Below are positions 17,096-25,505 of a stretch of 64,000 nucleotides of DNA, one piece after another. The DNA lies in assembly GCA_002953655.1 (NCBI GenBank), contig CP025839.1:930001-994000 (forward strand), given 5' to 3'. This stretch comes from Latilactobacillus sakei (GTDB lineage: Bacteria; Bacillota; Bacilli; Lactobacillales; Lactobacillaceae). The notes under the pieces were generated by a model, which worked only from the letters and a program-made list of their open reading frames with translations, was not told the origin of the DNA and did no database searches. The position numbers and the translations under genes are program-made. Numbering within the stretch: the stretch's first letter is position 1; the number at the start of each line of letters is the position of its first letter.

Positions 17096-17217
17096 TGAAT
17101 GATAATCCGTTTGAAACAATTGAAATTACCGGCAATGATCCTGAATCCGGTATCTGTGGGCCGGATGGCTGCCTGATTGCCGATCACCAGGATAATGATA
17201 ACAATTCAGAAAGTTAG
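17095..17217 (+). CDS. 40-residue peptide with a C-X4-C motif, last gene of redox operon
   Basis: The start overlaps the stop of the DsbA-like gene (TAATG), with AAGGAG about 10 bases upstream, so it should be translated by coupling. The product is acidic and contains SGICGPDGCLIADHQ, with two Cys separated by four residues (21 and 26). It has no membrane segment. It may be a thiol substrate, a redox sensor or a metal-binding peptide; none of these is proven. A terminator follows immediately. Its place in a thioredoxin/DsbA operon makes chance unlikely. Confidence 0.65.
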   Translation: MNDNPFETIEITGNDPESGICGPDGCLIADHQDNDNNSES

Positions 17218-17228
17218 TTAAATAAGAA

Positions 17229-17262
17229 CCTTAGCTATTTAGGAAAATAGCTAAGGCTTTTA
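17229..17262 (+). terminator. Terminator of the redox operon
   Basis: CCTTAGCTATTT (17229-17240) pairs perfectly with AAATAGCTAAGG (17245-17256), loop AGGA, then T-rich sequence. Confidence 0.9.
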
Positions 17263-17354
17263 TTTTGGTTAAAAGTAAGTGGCTATATTGTTGACTAAAC
17301 TAATTAACCCAGTTAGACTGATTGAAATTGCCTGTAAAAAAGGAGTGAATTTAG

Positions 17355-18317
17355 ATGATTCCCAAACGATTATCAAAAGGCGATGAGATTCGGGTCATCG
17401 CACCTAGCAATAGTTTACAAAGTGTAGGCGGGTTTGGTGCTAATCAAGTGGCGCACAAACGCCTGAATGACCTTGGATATCAGGTCACATTTGGTCAAAA
17501 TGTGATGGTGATGGATTGTTTAAATTCAAGTCCAATTGAGGCGCGGGTTGCTGATTTACATGCGGCTTTTTTAGATGATAACGTCAAAGCAATTTTGGCA
17601 GTGACTGGTGGTTATAATGCCAACGAATTATTGCCATACCTCGATTTTGAGTTGATTGCTAAACACCCTAAGATTATTTGCGGCTATTCTGACTTTACAT
17701 CGTTGGCCAATGCGATTACCGCTAAGACCGGCTTAGTGACCTACTACGGCCCATCTTATATTGCATTTAAATTAGCGGATCAACTCGGTGACTATCAAGT
17801 TCAGAATTGGCAAAAGGTGATGACTCAGGGTGCGGACCCAGTTCGGTTGACTGCGTCTGCTCAATGGGCAAGTGATGCATGGTACTTGCCGGATGCTAAG
17901 CGCGACTACTACGACAACCAATGGCAGACATATACCAAAGGCCGCGTGACGGGTGAGTTAGTGGGGGGCAACTTAAATACGCTCTATGCCTTACAAGGAA
18001 CGCCTTACCAACCAAATTATGATCGTAAAATTTTATTGCTCGAGTGTTCAGATGATTCTGATCGTTATGATTTTTCACGCAATCTAGCGGCACTCTTACA
18101 AAGTATTCAACAACCGCGGGCACTGATTATCGGGCGGGTTCCGACTGATGTTGATTTGGATGAAGAAATGCTTTTATATATTTTAGCGAAATTTCCAATT
18201 TTAAAGACGATACCAGTCCTCTATCATGTCAATGTTGGGCATACGCAACCGATTCTGACATTGCCAATTGGCCAGACAATTACGGTGGATGCGACGGAGA
18301 AATGGTTGCAGATTTAG
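17355..18317 (+). CDS. LD-carboxypeptidase / MccF-like serine peptidase (S66)
   Basis: A 320-residue member of peptidase family S66, which cleaves L,D-bonds in murein peptides (LdcA) or detoxifies microcin C-type compounds (MccF). It shows the N-terminal IRVIAPSNSL, the nucleophile motif GYSDFT (Ser about 113), the acidic catalytic region LLLECSDD (about 228) and the His segment VGHTQPILTLPIG (about 297). It has no signal peptide. The length and the spaced C-terminal region look more MccF-like. The ATG follows AAAGGAG. Confidence 0.85.
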   Translation: MIPKRLSKGDEIRVIAPSNSLQSVGGFGANQVAHKRLNDLGYQVTFGQNVMVMDCLNSSPIEARVADLHAAFLDDNVKAILAVTGGYNANELLPYLDFELIAKHPKIICGYSDFTSLANAITAKTGLVTYYGPSYIAFKLADQLGDYQVQNWQKVMTQGADPVRLTASAQWASDAWYLPDAKRDYYDNQWQTYTKGRVTGELVGGNLNTLYALQGTPYQPNYDRKILLLECSDDSDRYDFSRNLAALLQSIQQPRALIIGRVPTDVDLDEEMLLYILAKFPILKTIPVLYHVNVGHTQPILTLPIGQTITVDATEKWLQI

Positions 18318-18397
18318 TATCTATTCAAGTTTGGTTATTTTTTTAGATTTTAGAAGTTTTAAAAAGTTTATGAATCGAAATGAATAATGACTTTTGA

Positions 18398-18433
18398 GAC
18401 TGACACAAATTTACTTTTGTGCCAGCCTTTTTT
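18398..18433 (+). terminator. Terminator after the LD-carboxypeptidase gene
   Basis: GACTGACACAAA (18398-18409) pairs with TTTGTGCCAG (18416-18425), with two mismatched positions, followed by six T. Confidence 0.65.
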
Positions 18434-18467
18434 AATAAAAAAACGCACCTTCATCAGAAGATACGTT
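18434..18467 (-). terminator. Terminator of the larR-larMNQO side (minus strand)
   Basis: On the minus strand AACGTATCTTC pairs with GAAGGTGCGTT (18457-18467 with 18442-18452, two G-U pairs), followed by a T run (the A run 18434-18441 on the plus strand). Confidence 0.8.
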
Positions 18468-18490
18468 TCTAGACTTATATTTTAAAGATA

Positions 18491-19216
18491 TTATAACTGT
18501 CTTAAAGCTGCCATTAGGGCTGGTTGCCGTTGAATTTCCGTTAGCGGTAAATCATTGGTAATTTGATGGTCTTCATTAAAAATAACAATTCGCTTAGCGA
18601 TTTGTTGGACCTGTTTGTAGTTATGACTGGCAAGCAAAATACTTTTGCCAGCCTGGTTCAGCTGTTGTAATAGTTGGACTAATAGTGTCTGATAGGCTGC
18701 TGATAAACCATTAAAGGGTTCATCCCAAATAATCATTTCGGGATTCATCGTTAAGACGCTCCCTAATGCGACTAATTTTTTCTCGCCACCTGATAATTGA
18801 TATGGAACCCGGTCGGCTAATTTCTCGATGTGGAGTAGTTTCAAACAATCTTGGACCCGCCTTTGTACGTCTACTGTAGCCAGACCCATTTGTTCTGGTC
18901 CAAAGGCGAGTTCGGCGGAAACCGTTTCGTTGAAGAGTTGCACATCACTGTTTTGAAAAACAAAGCCGACCGCACGATGTAAGGCGGTCGTTTGAGCCGC
19001 ATTTTTTAAAAAATGGTGATCAACTAACTGGTCCTTAAAATAATATTGGCCGGCCGTTGGTTCGATTAAACCGTTAATTAATTTGAATAAGGTTGATTTA
19101 CCAGAACCGTTGGGCCCCATAAACGCGACTGCTTCACCAGGCTGAATAGTGAGCGAAATATCCGCCAAACTATCTGTTTGGGTGTAAGCGTAGTGAACGT
19201 GATTGAGTTGTAGCAT
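18491..19216 (-). CDS. larO: Nickel ECF-type transporter ATP-binding protein
   Basis: ATPase subunit of a Cbi/Nik-type nickel uptake system. The 241-residue product has Walker A GPNGSGKST, Q-loop FQNSDVQLF, signature LSGGEKK, and Walker B MIIWDEP. The ATG at 19216 follows CGGAGGT; a further upstream start would overlap larQ by about 60 bases and give an atypical N-terminus. It is the last gene of the minus-strand unit, and a terminator follows. The assignment as LarO rests on the neighbouring larQ, larMN and larR. Confidence 0.92.
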   Translation of the reverse strand: MLQLNHVHYAYTQTDSLADISLTIQPGEAVAFMGPNGSGKSTLFKLINGLIEPTAGQYYFKDQLVDHHFLKNAAQTTALHRAVGFVFQNSDVQLFNETVSAELAFGPEQMGLATVDVQRRVQDCLKLLHIEKLADRVPYQLSGGEKKLVALGSVLTMNPEMIIWDEPFNGLSAAYQTLLVQLLQQLNQAGKSILLASHNYKQVQQIAKRIVIFNEDHQITNDLPLTEIQRQPALMAALRQL

Positions 19217-19221
19217 ATTAA

Positions 19222-20037
19222 TTACCTCCGAATGAGACAGAATAGACCAATTAAAGCAAAATCCCAACCGATTAAGCGCCAATCATAACGAGTAATGGTC
19301 AGAGGGGGCCGTCGATTGCTTTGACCAGTGTAGCCACGCAGCACCATTGCGTGATATAAATCAGTCATATAGGCGCGCGCACTGAGATAAAGGCGCCCAA
19401 TAAGTGAACCGACTAAATGTTGCCTTTTTTTCGCTTTGCCAGTGGCCCGTAAACGAATTGCCCAGAGTGATTCTTGTAAGAATTGGGCTAATAAATGACT
19501 GTATTTAAGGCTGATTTCTAACGTTAAAATCAACAGCGTCGGAAGTTTGAGCTGGCGTAAGGCTAAAATAAACGTGGGCCAGGTAATCGTTTGGACAAAA
19601 AAGCCAATATTAAATAAAATCACTTCAGTGCGAATGATGAAATACCAAGTCGTCTGAATTTGACCGAGCCAGAAATTCGGTAAAACTAAGGCGAGTGCGA
19701 TCAAACTAATACTGGCGACGCGTTTTAGAAGTGGTCCAATTTGATAGCTTGGCAATCGGCAAATCCGGATTAAGGTTAGTAGGCCGATTAACCAGACGAG
19801 TAAAGCGCTATGTGTGAGGACTAGGATGAAGAGTGTCACAAGAAAGCTGATAAGTTGAATGCCAGGTGTTTGATGACAAGTATGTTGGTTTGTGTGAGTA
19901 GCAGGTTGTGCTAGTCGATTTAAAACCGTTTCGAGTAACCGTAAATTTTGAATTAAAAAACGGTCGGGTTTAGCGACCGTTTGGGGGATTATTTCTGTTT
20001 TGTTGAGCCAATCAGGTAGTTTAGGCGTGGGTTGCAT
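19222..20037 (-). CDS. larQ: Nickel ECF-type transporter transmembrane protein
   Basis: A 271-residue integral membrane T-component (CbiQ family) that couples the ATPase to the substrate-binding component. It shows several hydrophobic helices and the coupling region with the conserved Ala-Arg-Gly pattern (SLWAIRLRATGKAKKRQH, about 190-207; MVLRGYTG near 237-244). It overlaps the end of larMN by 17 bases, so translation is coupled. Confidence 0.88.
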   Translation of the reverse strand: MQPTPKLPDWLNKTEIIPQTVAKPDRFLIQNLRLLETVLNRLAQPATHTNQHTCHQTPGIQLISFLVTLFILVLTHSALLVWLIGLLTLIRICRLPSYQIGPLLKRVASISLIALALVLPNFWLGQIQTTWYFIIRTEVILFNIGFFVQTITWPTFILALRQLKLPTLLILTLEISLKYSHLLAQFLQESLWAIRLRATGKAKKRQHLVGSLIGRLYLSARAYMTDLYHAMVLRGYTGQSNRRPPLTITRYDWRLIGWDFALIGLFCLIRR

Positions 20038-21028
20038 AATGGTTAATCACCAGTTTTCCAATGAGATAGAAGATAAGAACCGCTGTGAGTGCAGATAGCA
20101 TGTAGCCAAGTGGCAGGGGAAGCCCTTGGATCGTGTAATCGCTAAAGAGGGCGTTAAAGTTTAAGCCATGGGCCATCCCGGTCGGGAGGACTTGGCTAAG
20201 ATGGGCTGCTTTCAATTGTTGCAAGAGTTCGCTTGCGTCCCATTCACCCCAAGCAGTGCCACTTGCTAATAAACCAATCGGTGACAAAATAATCAAACCA
20301 GCGATGAAAGTATAAAGGGCGTGATGTAGTTTTTTAGGAGTTGCTACCACAGCGCTTTTTTGAGGGGCGGCATAAAGTTCGTTAGGGGCGACTTTTTTGA
20401 TAAATTGATAGACCGCAACCGTGAAACCAGCTTCAACCCAGCCGGCCACTAATAGGTGGGCGAATAACATTGCTGGAATCGCAATGTGTAGCGGGTAAGG
20501 GGCGTAAAGTGGTTGACCAGCTGCGTCATGGGCGATTAAGGGTTGTAAGCCAAGTTCAATGCCCGCCATTAAAGCCGCGGCGTTGATGCCTAGATAAGCA
20601 CCAAGGATAACACCCAACTTTTCATGATGCGATTTTTGGAAAAGTCGATAAATACCATAACCGACAAAAGGCATAACAACCGCCATATTGAAGATATTAG
20701 CACCGAGCGCGAGGATGCCACCATCGCCAAACAAGAAAGCTTGTGTCACTAAGGCCAGGGTTACCGATAAACTGGCGGCATACGGGCCAATCAGGATAGC
20801 GAGTAAAGTAGCACCAACGGCATGAGCGGTTGTCCCGCCAGGAATCGGTACGTTAAACATCATCATTAAAAATGAAAGAGAAGCGGAGATGCCTAGCATT
20901 GGTACCGTTTCTTTTTTTTCGGATATTTGTAATTTAACTTTTTTTAAGGCTAATCCAACGACTGGAACAGCTGCAACAAAGAAAAAGGCGCAGGTTTGTG
21001 GGCTTAAGTAATTATCGGGAATATGCAT
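20021..21028 (-). CDS. larMN: Fused nickel transporter substrate component (NikM-NikN type)
   Basis: A 335-residue membrane protein. The N-terminus MHIPDNYLSP carries the Met1-His2 that coordinates nickel in CbiM/NikM proteins. The CbiM-like core covers about residues 1-215. The last 100 residues form a CbiN/NikN-like section with two helices, so M and N are fused as in the lar locus of L. plantarum. It supplies Ni2+ for the LarA cofactor. The start follows GGAGG. A putative LarR site lies about 80 bp upstream. Confidence 0.92.
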   Translation of the reverse strand: MHIPDNYLSPQTCAFFFVAAVPVVGLALKKVKLQISEKKETVPMLGISASLSFLMMMFNVPIPGGTTAHAVGATLLAILIGPYAASLSVTLALVTQAFLFGDGGILALGANIFNMAVVMPFVGYGIYRLFQKSHHEKLGVILGAYLGINAAALMAGIELGLQPLIAHDAAGQPLYAPYPLHIAIPAMLFAHLLVAGWVEAGFTVAVYQFIKKVAPNELYAAPQKSAVVATPKKLHHALYTFIAGLIILSPIGLLASGTAWGEWDASELLQQLKAAHLSQVLPTGMAHGLNFNALFSDYTIQGLPLPLGYMLSALTAVLIFYLIGKLVINHYATHA

Positions 21029-21106
21029 AGAATGAAACCTCCATTGAGTGATTTGTTGCTGTTAATGTTACGCGTCTCATAGGGGTTTTCAATATCTTTT
21101 CATGTA

Positions 21107-21123
21107 TACAAATGTTAACAAAT
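21107..21123. promoter_or_regulatory. Putative LarR operator upstream of larMN
   Basis: The minus strand reads ATTTGTTAACATTTGTA, identical over 17 bases to the site at 21881-21897 on the plus strand. It overlaps the larR stop codon by one base and lies 79-95 bp before the larMN start. This suggests that larMNQO has its own LarR-dependent promoter. Confidence 0.6.
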
Positions 21124-21788
21124 TAGTTGGCAATGTTATCTAATAAGTAACTCACATCTTTAATTAAAAATTTGTGACCACTGGTTTGTAAGACGCCATC
21201 TTTTTTTAACTGATTGAGCATTCGGTTGACGCTACTTCTGGAGCTAATGCCACAAAAACCAGCGATATCTTCGTTGGTGACTACAAAGTCAATGAGGATG
21301 CCATCTTTTTGTTTGACGCCAAACAGATCCATTAGATTGTATAAGAAGGCGCATAAACCACCCTTTTTACCATTCATCATCATCTTTTGAAGGCGATAAA
21401 TATTTTCGGATAGTTTTTTGCGATAGTAGTTTTTAATGTAATTTTGTAATTCGGGCGTTCCGTTGACATAGTTCCAAAAGGTGACCCGGTCAATTTGATA
21501 AAAAGTGGCTTCATCAGATTCAATACGGACATTAAAGGGTTGATCCGTATACTTAGAGACTTCATCTCGTAAGAGTGAGATGACATCAGGCTGTGCAATA
21601 TAAGATAAGTTAAATTCACGACCATCTTGCAAGATAATCGAATTTTTAATAATCCCCTTTTTTAAAATATAGGTATAACGTTCTTCTAGACCGTGATAAG
21701 TCAGATACGTATGTCTTTTTTTAGTAATAATTGGTACGTGACGCTCTTCTAAAAAGTTAATTAAAAATTCAATATCGTTTAAAACCAT
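21123..21788 (-). CDS. larR: Crp/Fnr-family lactate-responsive regulator
   Basis: A 221-residue protein with an N-terminal cyclic-nucleotide-type beta-barrel (about 1-120), a long dimer helix, and a C-terminal winged HTH (TNEDIAGFCGISSRSSVNRM, about 169-188). It lacks the iron-sulfur cysteine cluster of Fnr. In L. plantarum LarR activates larA and larMNQO in response to L-lactate and is opposed by D-lactate; the same role is inferred here from locus structure. It is divergent from larA. Its ribosome site is weak (AGG, about 12 bases before the ATG). Confidence 0.88.
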   Translation of the reverse strand: MVLNDIEFLINFLEERHVPIITKKRHTYLTYHGLEERYTYILKKGIIKNSIILQDGREFNLSYIAQPDVISLLRDEVSKYTDQPFNVRIESDEATFYQIDRVTFWNYVNGTPELQNYIKNYYRKKLSENIYRLQKMMMNGKKGGLCAFLYNLMDLFGVKQKDGILIDFVVTNEDIAGFCGISSRSSVNRMLNQLKKDGVLQTSGHKFLIKDVSYLLDNIAN

Positions 21789-21880
21789 AATTCTATTAGC
21801 CTACCCTTAGTTGAGATTGATAATCAATATACTTATTGTTCTATAACTTGAGTCTTAAGTGTACGCTATTTCGTTCAAAT

Positions 21881-21897
21881 ATTTGTTAACATTTGTA
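21881..21897. promoter_or_regulatory. Putative LarR operator upstream of larA
   Basis: ATTTGTTAACATTTGTA with the central palindrome TGTTAACA lies in the larR-larA gap. Likely -10 elements for larA follow at 21927-21932 (TATAAA) and nearby (TATACC), which places the site at an activator-like distance. The identical inverted copy at 21107-21123 supports a shared regulator. Confidence 0.65.
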
Positions 21898-22022
21898 ACC
21901 TTCCTTTTATAACGTTTAATGTTGTTTATAAATTATACCGCATTGTTTTCAGAAAATCTGTATAACTATAACCGTAGCTTTTTTAAGCATTAATTTAGAA
22001 TCGAGAAAGGAAGTCCTACAGT

Positions 22023-23297
22023 TTGGTAGCTATAAAATTACCTTACGATCAAAAAATTATTACGGCCAATATTCCGGATACTAATTTTGCCGGGAAGCTG
22101 GTTTCCCAAGCAGCCACTTATCAAAATCCATTAAGTGAAGCTGAAACGGTTGAACAATCATTGGATAATCCCATTGATAGTCCTAAATTGGAAGAATTGG
22201 CGAAGGGCAAGAAGAACATTGTCATTATTAGTTCCGATCATACTCGTCCGGTTCCTTCACATATCATCACACCCATTCTTTTAAGACGGATTCGTTCCGT
22301 AGCCCCAGATGCACGGATTCGTATTTTGGTGGCCACCGGATTTCACCGGCCTTCAACGCACGAAGAATTGGTTAACAAATATGGTGAAGAAATTGTTGCT
22401 AATGAAGAAATCGTCATGCACATCTCAACTGATGATAGTTCAGTGGTTAAAATTGGTCAATTACCTTCAGGTGGCGATTGTATTATCAATAAAATCGCTG
22501 TGGAAGCTGACTTATTAATTTCAGAAGGTTTCATTGAATCTCATTTCTTTGCTGGCTTTTCTGGTGGTCGGAAATCAGTTTTACCAGGTGTAGCGTCATA
22601 TAAAACAATCATGGCTAATCACTCAGGTGAATTTATCAACTCGCATTATTCAAGAACCGGTAATTTAATGCATAACCCAGTCCACAAGGATATGGTTTAT
22701 GCCGCTAAAAAAGCTGGTCTTGAATTTATCTTGAATGTCGTTTTGGATGAAGACAAACACATCATCGGTTCATTCGCAGGTAACTTAGAAACAGCGCATA
22801 AAAAAGGTTGTGATTTCGTTGAGAGTTTATCTGAAGTCGACAAAATTGACTGTGATATTGCTATTTCGACGAATGGTGGTTACCCACTTGATCAAAATAT
22901 CTACCAAGCAGTCAAAGGGATGACCGCTGCTGAAGCCACCAACAAACAAGGCGGCGTCATTATCATGGTCGCTGGTGCGCGTGATGGGCATGGCGGTGAT
23001 GGGTTCTACCATAATATCGCTGACGTTAAGGATCCTAAGGAATTCTTAGAGCAAGCGATTAACACACCACGGCTTGAAACGGTGCCCGATCAATGGACGT
23101 CACAAATTTTAGCCCGGATTTTAGTGCAACATCACGTGATTTTCGTATCAGATTTAGTTGATCCCCAATTAATTACCGATATGCATATGGAACTGGCAAC
23201 TAGTTTAGATGCTGCTTTAGAACGGGCTTACGCAATTGAAGGTGCGGACGCAAAAGTAACCGTCATTCCTGATGGATTAGGGGTCATTGTTAAATAA
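22023..23297 (+). CDS. larA: Nickel-dependent lactate racemase
   Basis: Interconverts L- and D-lactate in the cytoplasm using a nickel-pincer nucleotide cofactor. The 424-residue protein keeps the key residues at the same numbers as L. plantarum LarA: His108, His174, Lys184 (the covalent cofactor link, in SGGRKSVLPG) and His200. The start is TTG, preceded by AAAGGAAG, which may limit expression. It is the first gene of the plus-strand lar operon behind a putative LarR site. D-lactate is probably needed for D-lactate-ending wall precursors. Confidence 0.97.
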   Translation: MVAIKLPYDQKIITANIPDTNFAGKLVSQAATYQNPLSEAETVEQSLDNPIDSPKLEELAKGKKNIVIISSDHTRPVPSHIITPILLRRIRSVAPDARIRILVATGFHRPSTHEELVNKYGEEIVANEEIVMHISTDDSSVVKIGQLPSGGDCIINKIAVEADLLISEGFIESHFFAGFSGGRKSVLPGVASYKTIMANHSGEFINSHYSRTGNLMHNPVHKDMVYAAKKAGLEFILNVVLDEDKHIIGSFAGNLETAHKKGCDFVESLSEVDKIDCDIAISTNGGYPLDQNIYQAVKGMTAAEATNKQGGVIIMVAGARDGHGGDGFYHNIADVKDPKEFLEQAINTPRLETVPDQWTSQILARILVQHHVIFVSDLVDPQLITDMHMELATSLDAALERAYAIEGADAKVTVIPDGLGVIVK

Positions 23298-23309
23298 CAA
23301 ATAGAAAGA

Positions 23310-24092
23310 ATGAGAAACTTGGACACAACTAATGCGCTCCAACAGCTTTTAGTAGCTGTTGCGCAACAAAAAATAAGCATCGCAGAAGCGACTCACCAAA
23401 TCGAAAAAACACAGACGATTGATGATCTAGGCTTTGCCAAGGTTGACTTAAGTCGTCAAAAACGTAATGGGTATCCAGAAGTGATTTATGGCGCTGGTAA
23501 AACAGCCGAGCAAATCATTGGGATTATCGATTCTTTAAAGCGCCATGCTGAAAATATTCTCTGTACGAGAGTCACCCCCAAAAAGTATGCGGCGATTAGA
23601 GTTGCCGAACCGGCTGCCCACTATGATGAAATAGCCCAGTGTGTCACTTTGATGTTAAAACCAGTCTCACAAACTAAGCATTATATTGCTGTCGTAACGG
23701 CTGGTACTTCTGATATGGCGGTTGCTGAAGAAGCAGCCGTCACCGCAGAGGTCTATGGTAACCAAGTCAAACGAATTTATGATGTGGGTGTCGCCGGTAT
23801 TCATCGCCTTTTTGAGCATTTAGATGAGATTCGTGAGGCCCAGGTGGTAATTGTGGTCGCTGGGATGGAAGGTGCTCTAGCCAGTGTTGTCGGTGGGTTA
23901 ATTGAAAAGCCACTGATTGCCGTCCCCACTAGCATCGGCTATGGCACTAACTTTGGTGGCTTAACGGCGCTGATGACGATGCTTAATAGTTGTGCCTCAG
24001 GCATTACGGTTGTCAATGTCGATAATGGCTTTGGCGCCGGTTACTCAGCAAGTATGATTAATCATTTAAGTGATACGGAGGATGACAAATGA
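23310..24092 (+). CDS. larB: Pyridinium-3,5-biscarboxylate mononucleotide synthase
   Basis: First enzyme of the nickel-pincer cofactor pathway; it carboxylates nicotinic acid adenine dinucleotide and hydrolyses it. The 260-residue protein has a C-terminal half resembling PurE-type carboxylase ([18 protein letters not shown], about 130-147; [13 protein letters not shown], about 187-199). It starts 12 bp after larA with a weak AGAAAG ribosome site. Its stop overlaps the larC start by four bases (ATGA). Confidence 0.95.
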   Translation: MRNLDTTNALQQLLVAVAQQKISIAEATHQIEKTQTIDDLGFAKVDLSRQKRNGYPEVIYGAGKTAEQIIGIIDSLKRHAENILCTRVTPKKYAAIRVAEPAAHYDEIAQCVTLMLKPVSQTKHYIAVVTAGTSDMAVAEEAAVTAEVYGNQVKRIYDVGVAGIHRLFEHLDEIREAQVVIVVAGMEGALASVVGGLIEKPLIAVPTSIGYGTNFGGLTALMTMLNSCASGITVVNVDNGFGAGYSASMINHLSDTEDDK

Positions 24093-24916
24093 GAACTCTT
24101 TATTTAGACGCTTTTTCAGGGATTAGTGGCGATATGTTTATTGGGGCTTTGCTTGATTTAGGGCTTGATTTTAAACAATTTGAAACTGAACTTGCTAAGT
24201 TGAATATTTCTGGCTACCACCTACATGCGGCACGCATTGCTAAAAGTAGTATTTATGGGACCGATTTTGATGTTCATTTACCAGAATCCGTGCACAAGGA
24301 TGAGGGTTTCGTTGAAGTAACACCAGCTCATCATCATCATGAGCACGTACATCAACATGCCAATGGGCACACCCACAGTCACGGAGATGACGTGCGACAT
24401 CTGAAGGATATCGAAGCGATTATCGATCATAGTGATTTAAGCGATTATGTTAAAACTAATGCTAAACAGGTTTTTACAGAAATTGCCAAATCAGAAGCGG
24501 TCGTTCACGAATTACCATTAAGTGATGTCCATTTCCACGAAGTTGGTGCGCTCGATTCAATCGTTGATATTGTCGGCGCGTTTGTCGCCCTCGAATTATT
24601 GGCAGTCGATCAAGTCTATTCATCCGAATTAACGGATGGCAGTGGCTTTATCAAAGTGGCCCACGGGATGATGCCCGTCCCAGTACCAGCTGTGATGCAG
24701 ATGCGAGTGGGCAGTGCGATTCCGATTAAGCAAAACCCAGAGATTCATACGGAATTGATTACGCCAACGGGAATGGGGATTGTCAAGACAATTGTCGATC
24801 AATTCCGTCCAATTCCTGATAATCAAACAATTACTAAAGTCGGTTATGGCTTTGGTAAACGGGAAACACCACAACTCAACGCATTACGTGTGATGTTGTG
24901 CGAAAAAAAAAACTAA
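24089..24916 (+). CDS. larC1: Nickel insertion protein LarC, N-terminal part (0 frame)
   Basis: LarC is a CTP-dependent cyclometallase that inserts nickel into the pincer cofactor. This 275-residue part has the N-terminal [20 protein letters not shown] and a His-rich, probably metal-binding loop at about 75-97 ([20 protein letters not shown]). The frame ends at TAA (24914-24916) right after a run of ten A. The second half is in the -1 frame, so a programmed frameshift is expected to make full LarC. The ribosome site GGAGG lies within the end of larB. Confidence 0.93.
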   Translation: MRTLYLDAFSGISGDMFIGALLDLGLDFKQFETELAKLNISGYHLHAARIAKSSIYGTDFDVHLPESVHKDEGFVEVTPAHHHHEHVHQHANGHTHSHGDDVRHLKDIEAIIDHSDLSDYVKTNAKQVFTEIAKSEAVVHELPLSDVHFHEVGALDSIVDIVGAFVALELLAVDQVYSSELTDGSGFIKVAHGMMPVPVPAVMQMRVGSAIPIKQNPEIHTELITPTGMGIVKTIVDQFRPIPDNQTITKVGYGFGKRETPQLNALRVMLCEKKN

Positions 24917-25368
24917 GCCAACAAGTTGTTGAGAAAAAGTCAGATCAGATATTAGTGTTGGAGGCCAACATTGATGATCAGTCAGCGGAAAGTTTAGCAC
25001 CGGTTTTAGATTTATTGATGGATAATGGGGCGCTCGATGCCTTTTTCAGTTCCATTCAAATGAAGAAAAACCGACCAGCTATTAAACTAACGGTCATGAT
25101 TCATCCAGCCGATCAGCAAGCTATGACTTATCTGATCTTGAAACACACATCAACCGTTGGTGTACGTTACCAGACAATGGGGCGTACTATTATGCCACGG
25201 CATTTTATCACCGTCACGACGAGTTACGGTGATATTCGGGTCAAAGTGGTTAATTATGACGATATTGAAAAATATACACCAGAATTTGACGACTGTTTAG
25301 CAGCCGCTAAGACGCATGACGTGGCACTTAATCAAGTTTATCTCGCTGTTTATCAGCAATTAAAATAA
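24898..25368 (+). CDS. larC2: Nickel insertion protein LarC, C-terminal part (-1 frame)
   Basis: Encodes the C-terminal domain of LarC (LVLEANIDDQSAESLAPVLD and the last 100 residues with VGVRYQTMGRTIMPRHF). A GTG at 24898 would allow 156 codons, but no ribosome site precedes it. Production by -1 frameshift from larC1 is therefore more likely than independent initiation. It is followed 2 bp after the stop by hairpin repeat copy G. Confidence 0.88.
   Translation: MRKKKLSQQVVEKKSDQILVLEANIDDQSAESLAPVLDLLMDNGALDAFFSSIQMKKNRPAIKLTVMIHPADQQAMTYLILKHTSTVGVRYQTMGRTIMPRHFITVTTSYGDIRVKVVNYDDIEKYTPEFDDCLAAAKTHDVALNQVYLAVYQQLK
24903..24913 (+). promoter_or_regulatory. Programmed -1 frameshift site in larC
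   Basis: Ten A followed by C. In the 0 frame this reads GAA AAA AAA AAC TAA, so the heptamer A AAA AAC (24907-24913) is a canonical slippery sequence directly before the stop. Slipping back one base continues into larC2 as CTA AGC and gives a fused protein of about 426 residues. A weak hairpin (CAAC ... GTTG) lies just downstream. L. plantarum larC is also known to be frameshifted. Confidence 0.8.
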
Positions 25369-25369
25369 A

Positions 25370-25483
25370 AGTGCGTTGCCAGTGGTTAGCTTGCGAGCAT
25401 TTGCCTAATCAGACGAATTGCCGACAAAGTCGGTGATTTGACTGATGTAGCAAAGCACAGCAAGATACTGGCAAAAGCACGTT
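25370..25483 (+). repeat. Intergenic hairpin element, copy G, inside the lar operon
   Basis: GTGCGTTGCCAGT pairs with ACTGGCAAAAGCAC, CTTGC with GCAAG, and the centre is CCGAC / GTCGG. It keeps GAGCATT, GACGAATT, GATTTGAC and AAGCACAG. It lies between larC2 and larD, co-directional with both, and ends 10 bp before the larD ribosome site. Confidence 0.85.
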
Positions 25484-25505
25484 TAAAATTTGGAGGAATT
25501 TATTC

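Noticed and set aside
19217-19282. Longer larO start with 22 extra residues
   Set aside because: The extra region overlaps larQ and lacks a ribosome site; the ATG at 19216 follows CGGAGGT and gives the normal ABC ATPase N-terminus.
24898-24916. Independent translation start for larC2 (GTG at 24898)
   Set aside because: No ribosome site lies upstream, and the slippery heptamer before the larC1 stop explains the two frames better. It is kept only as the frame boundary.
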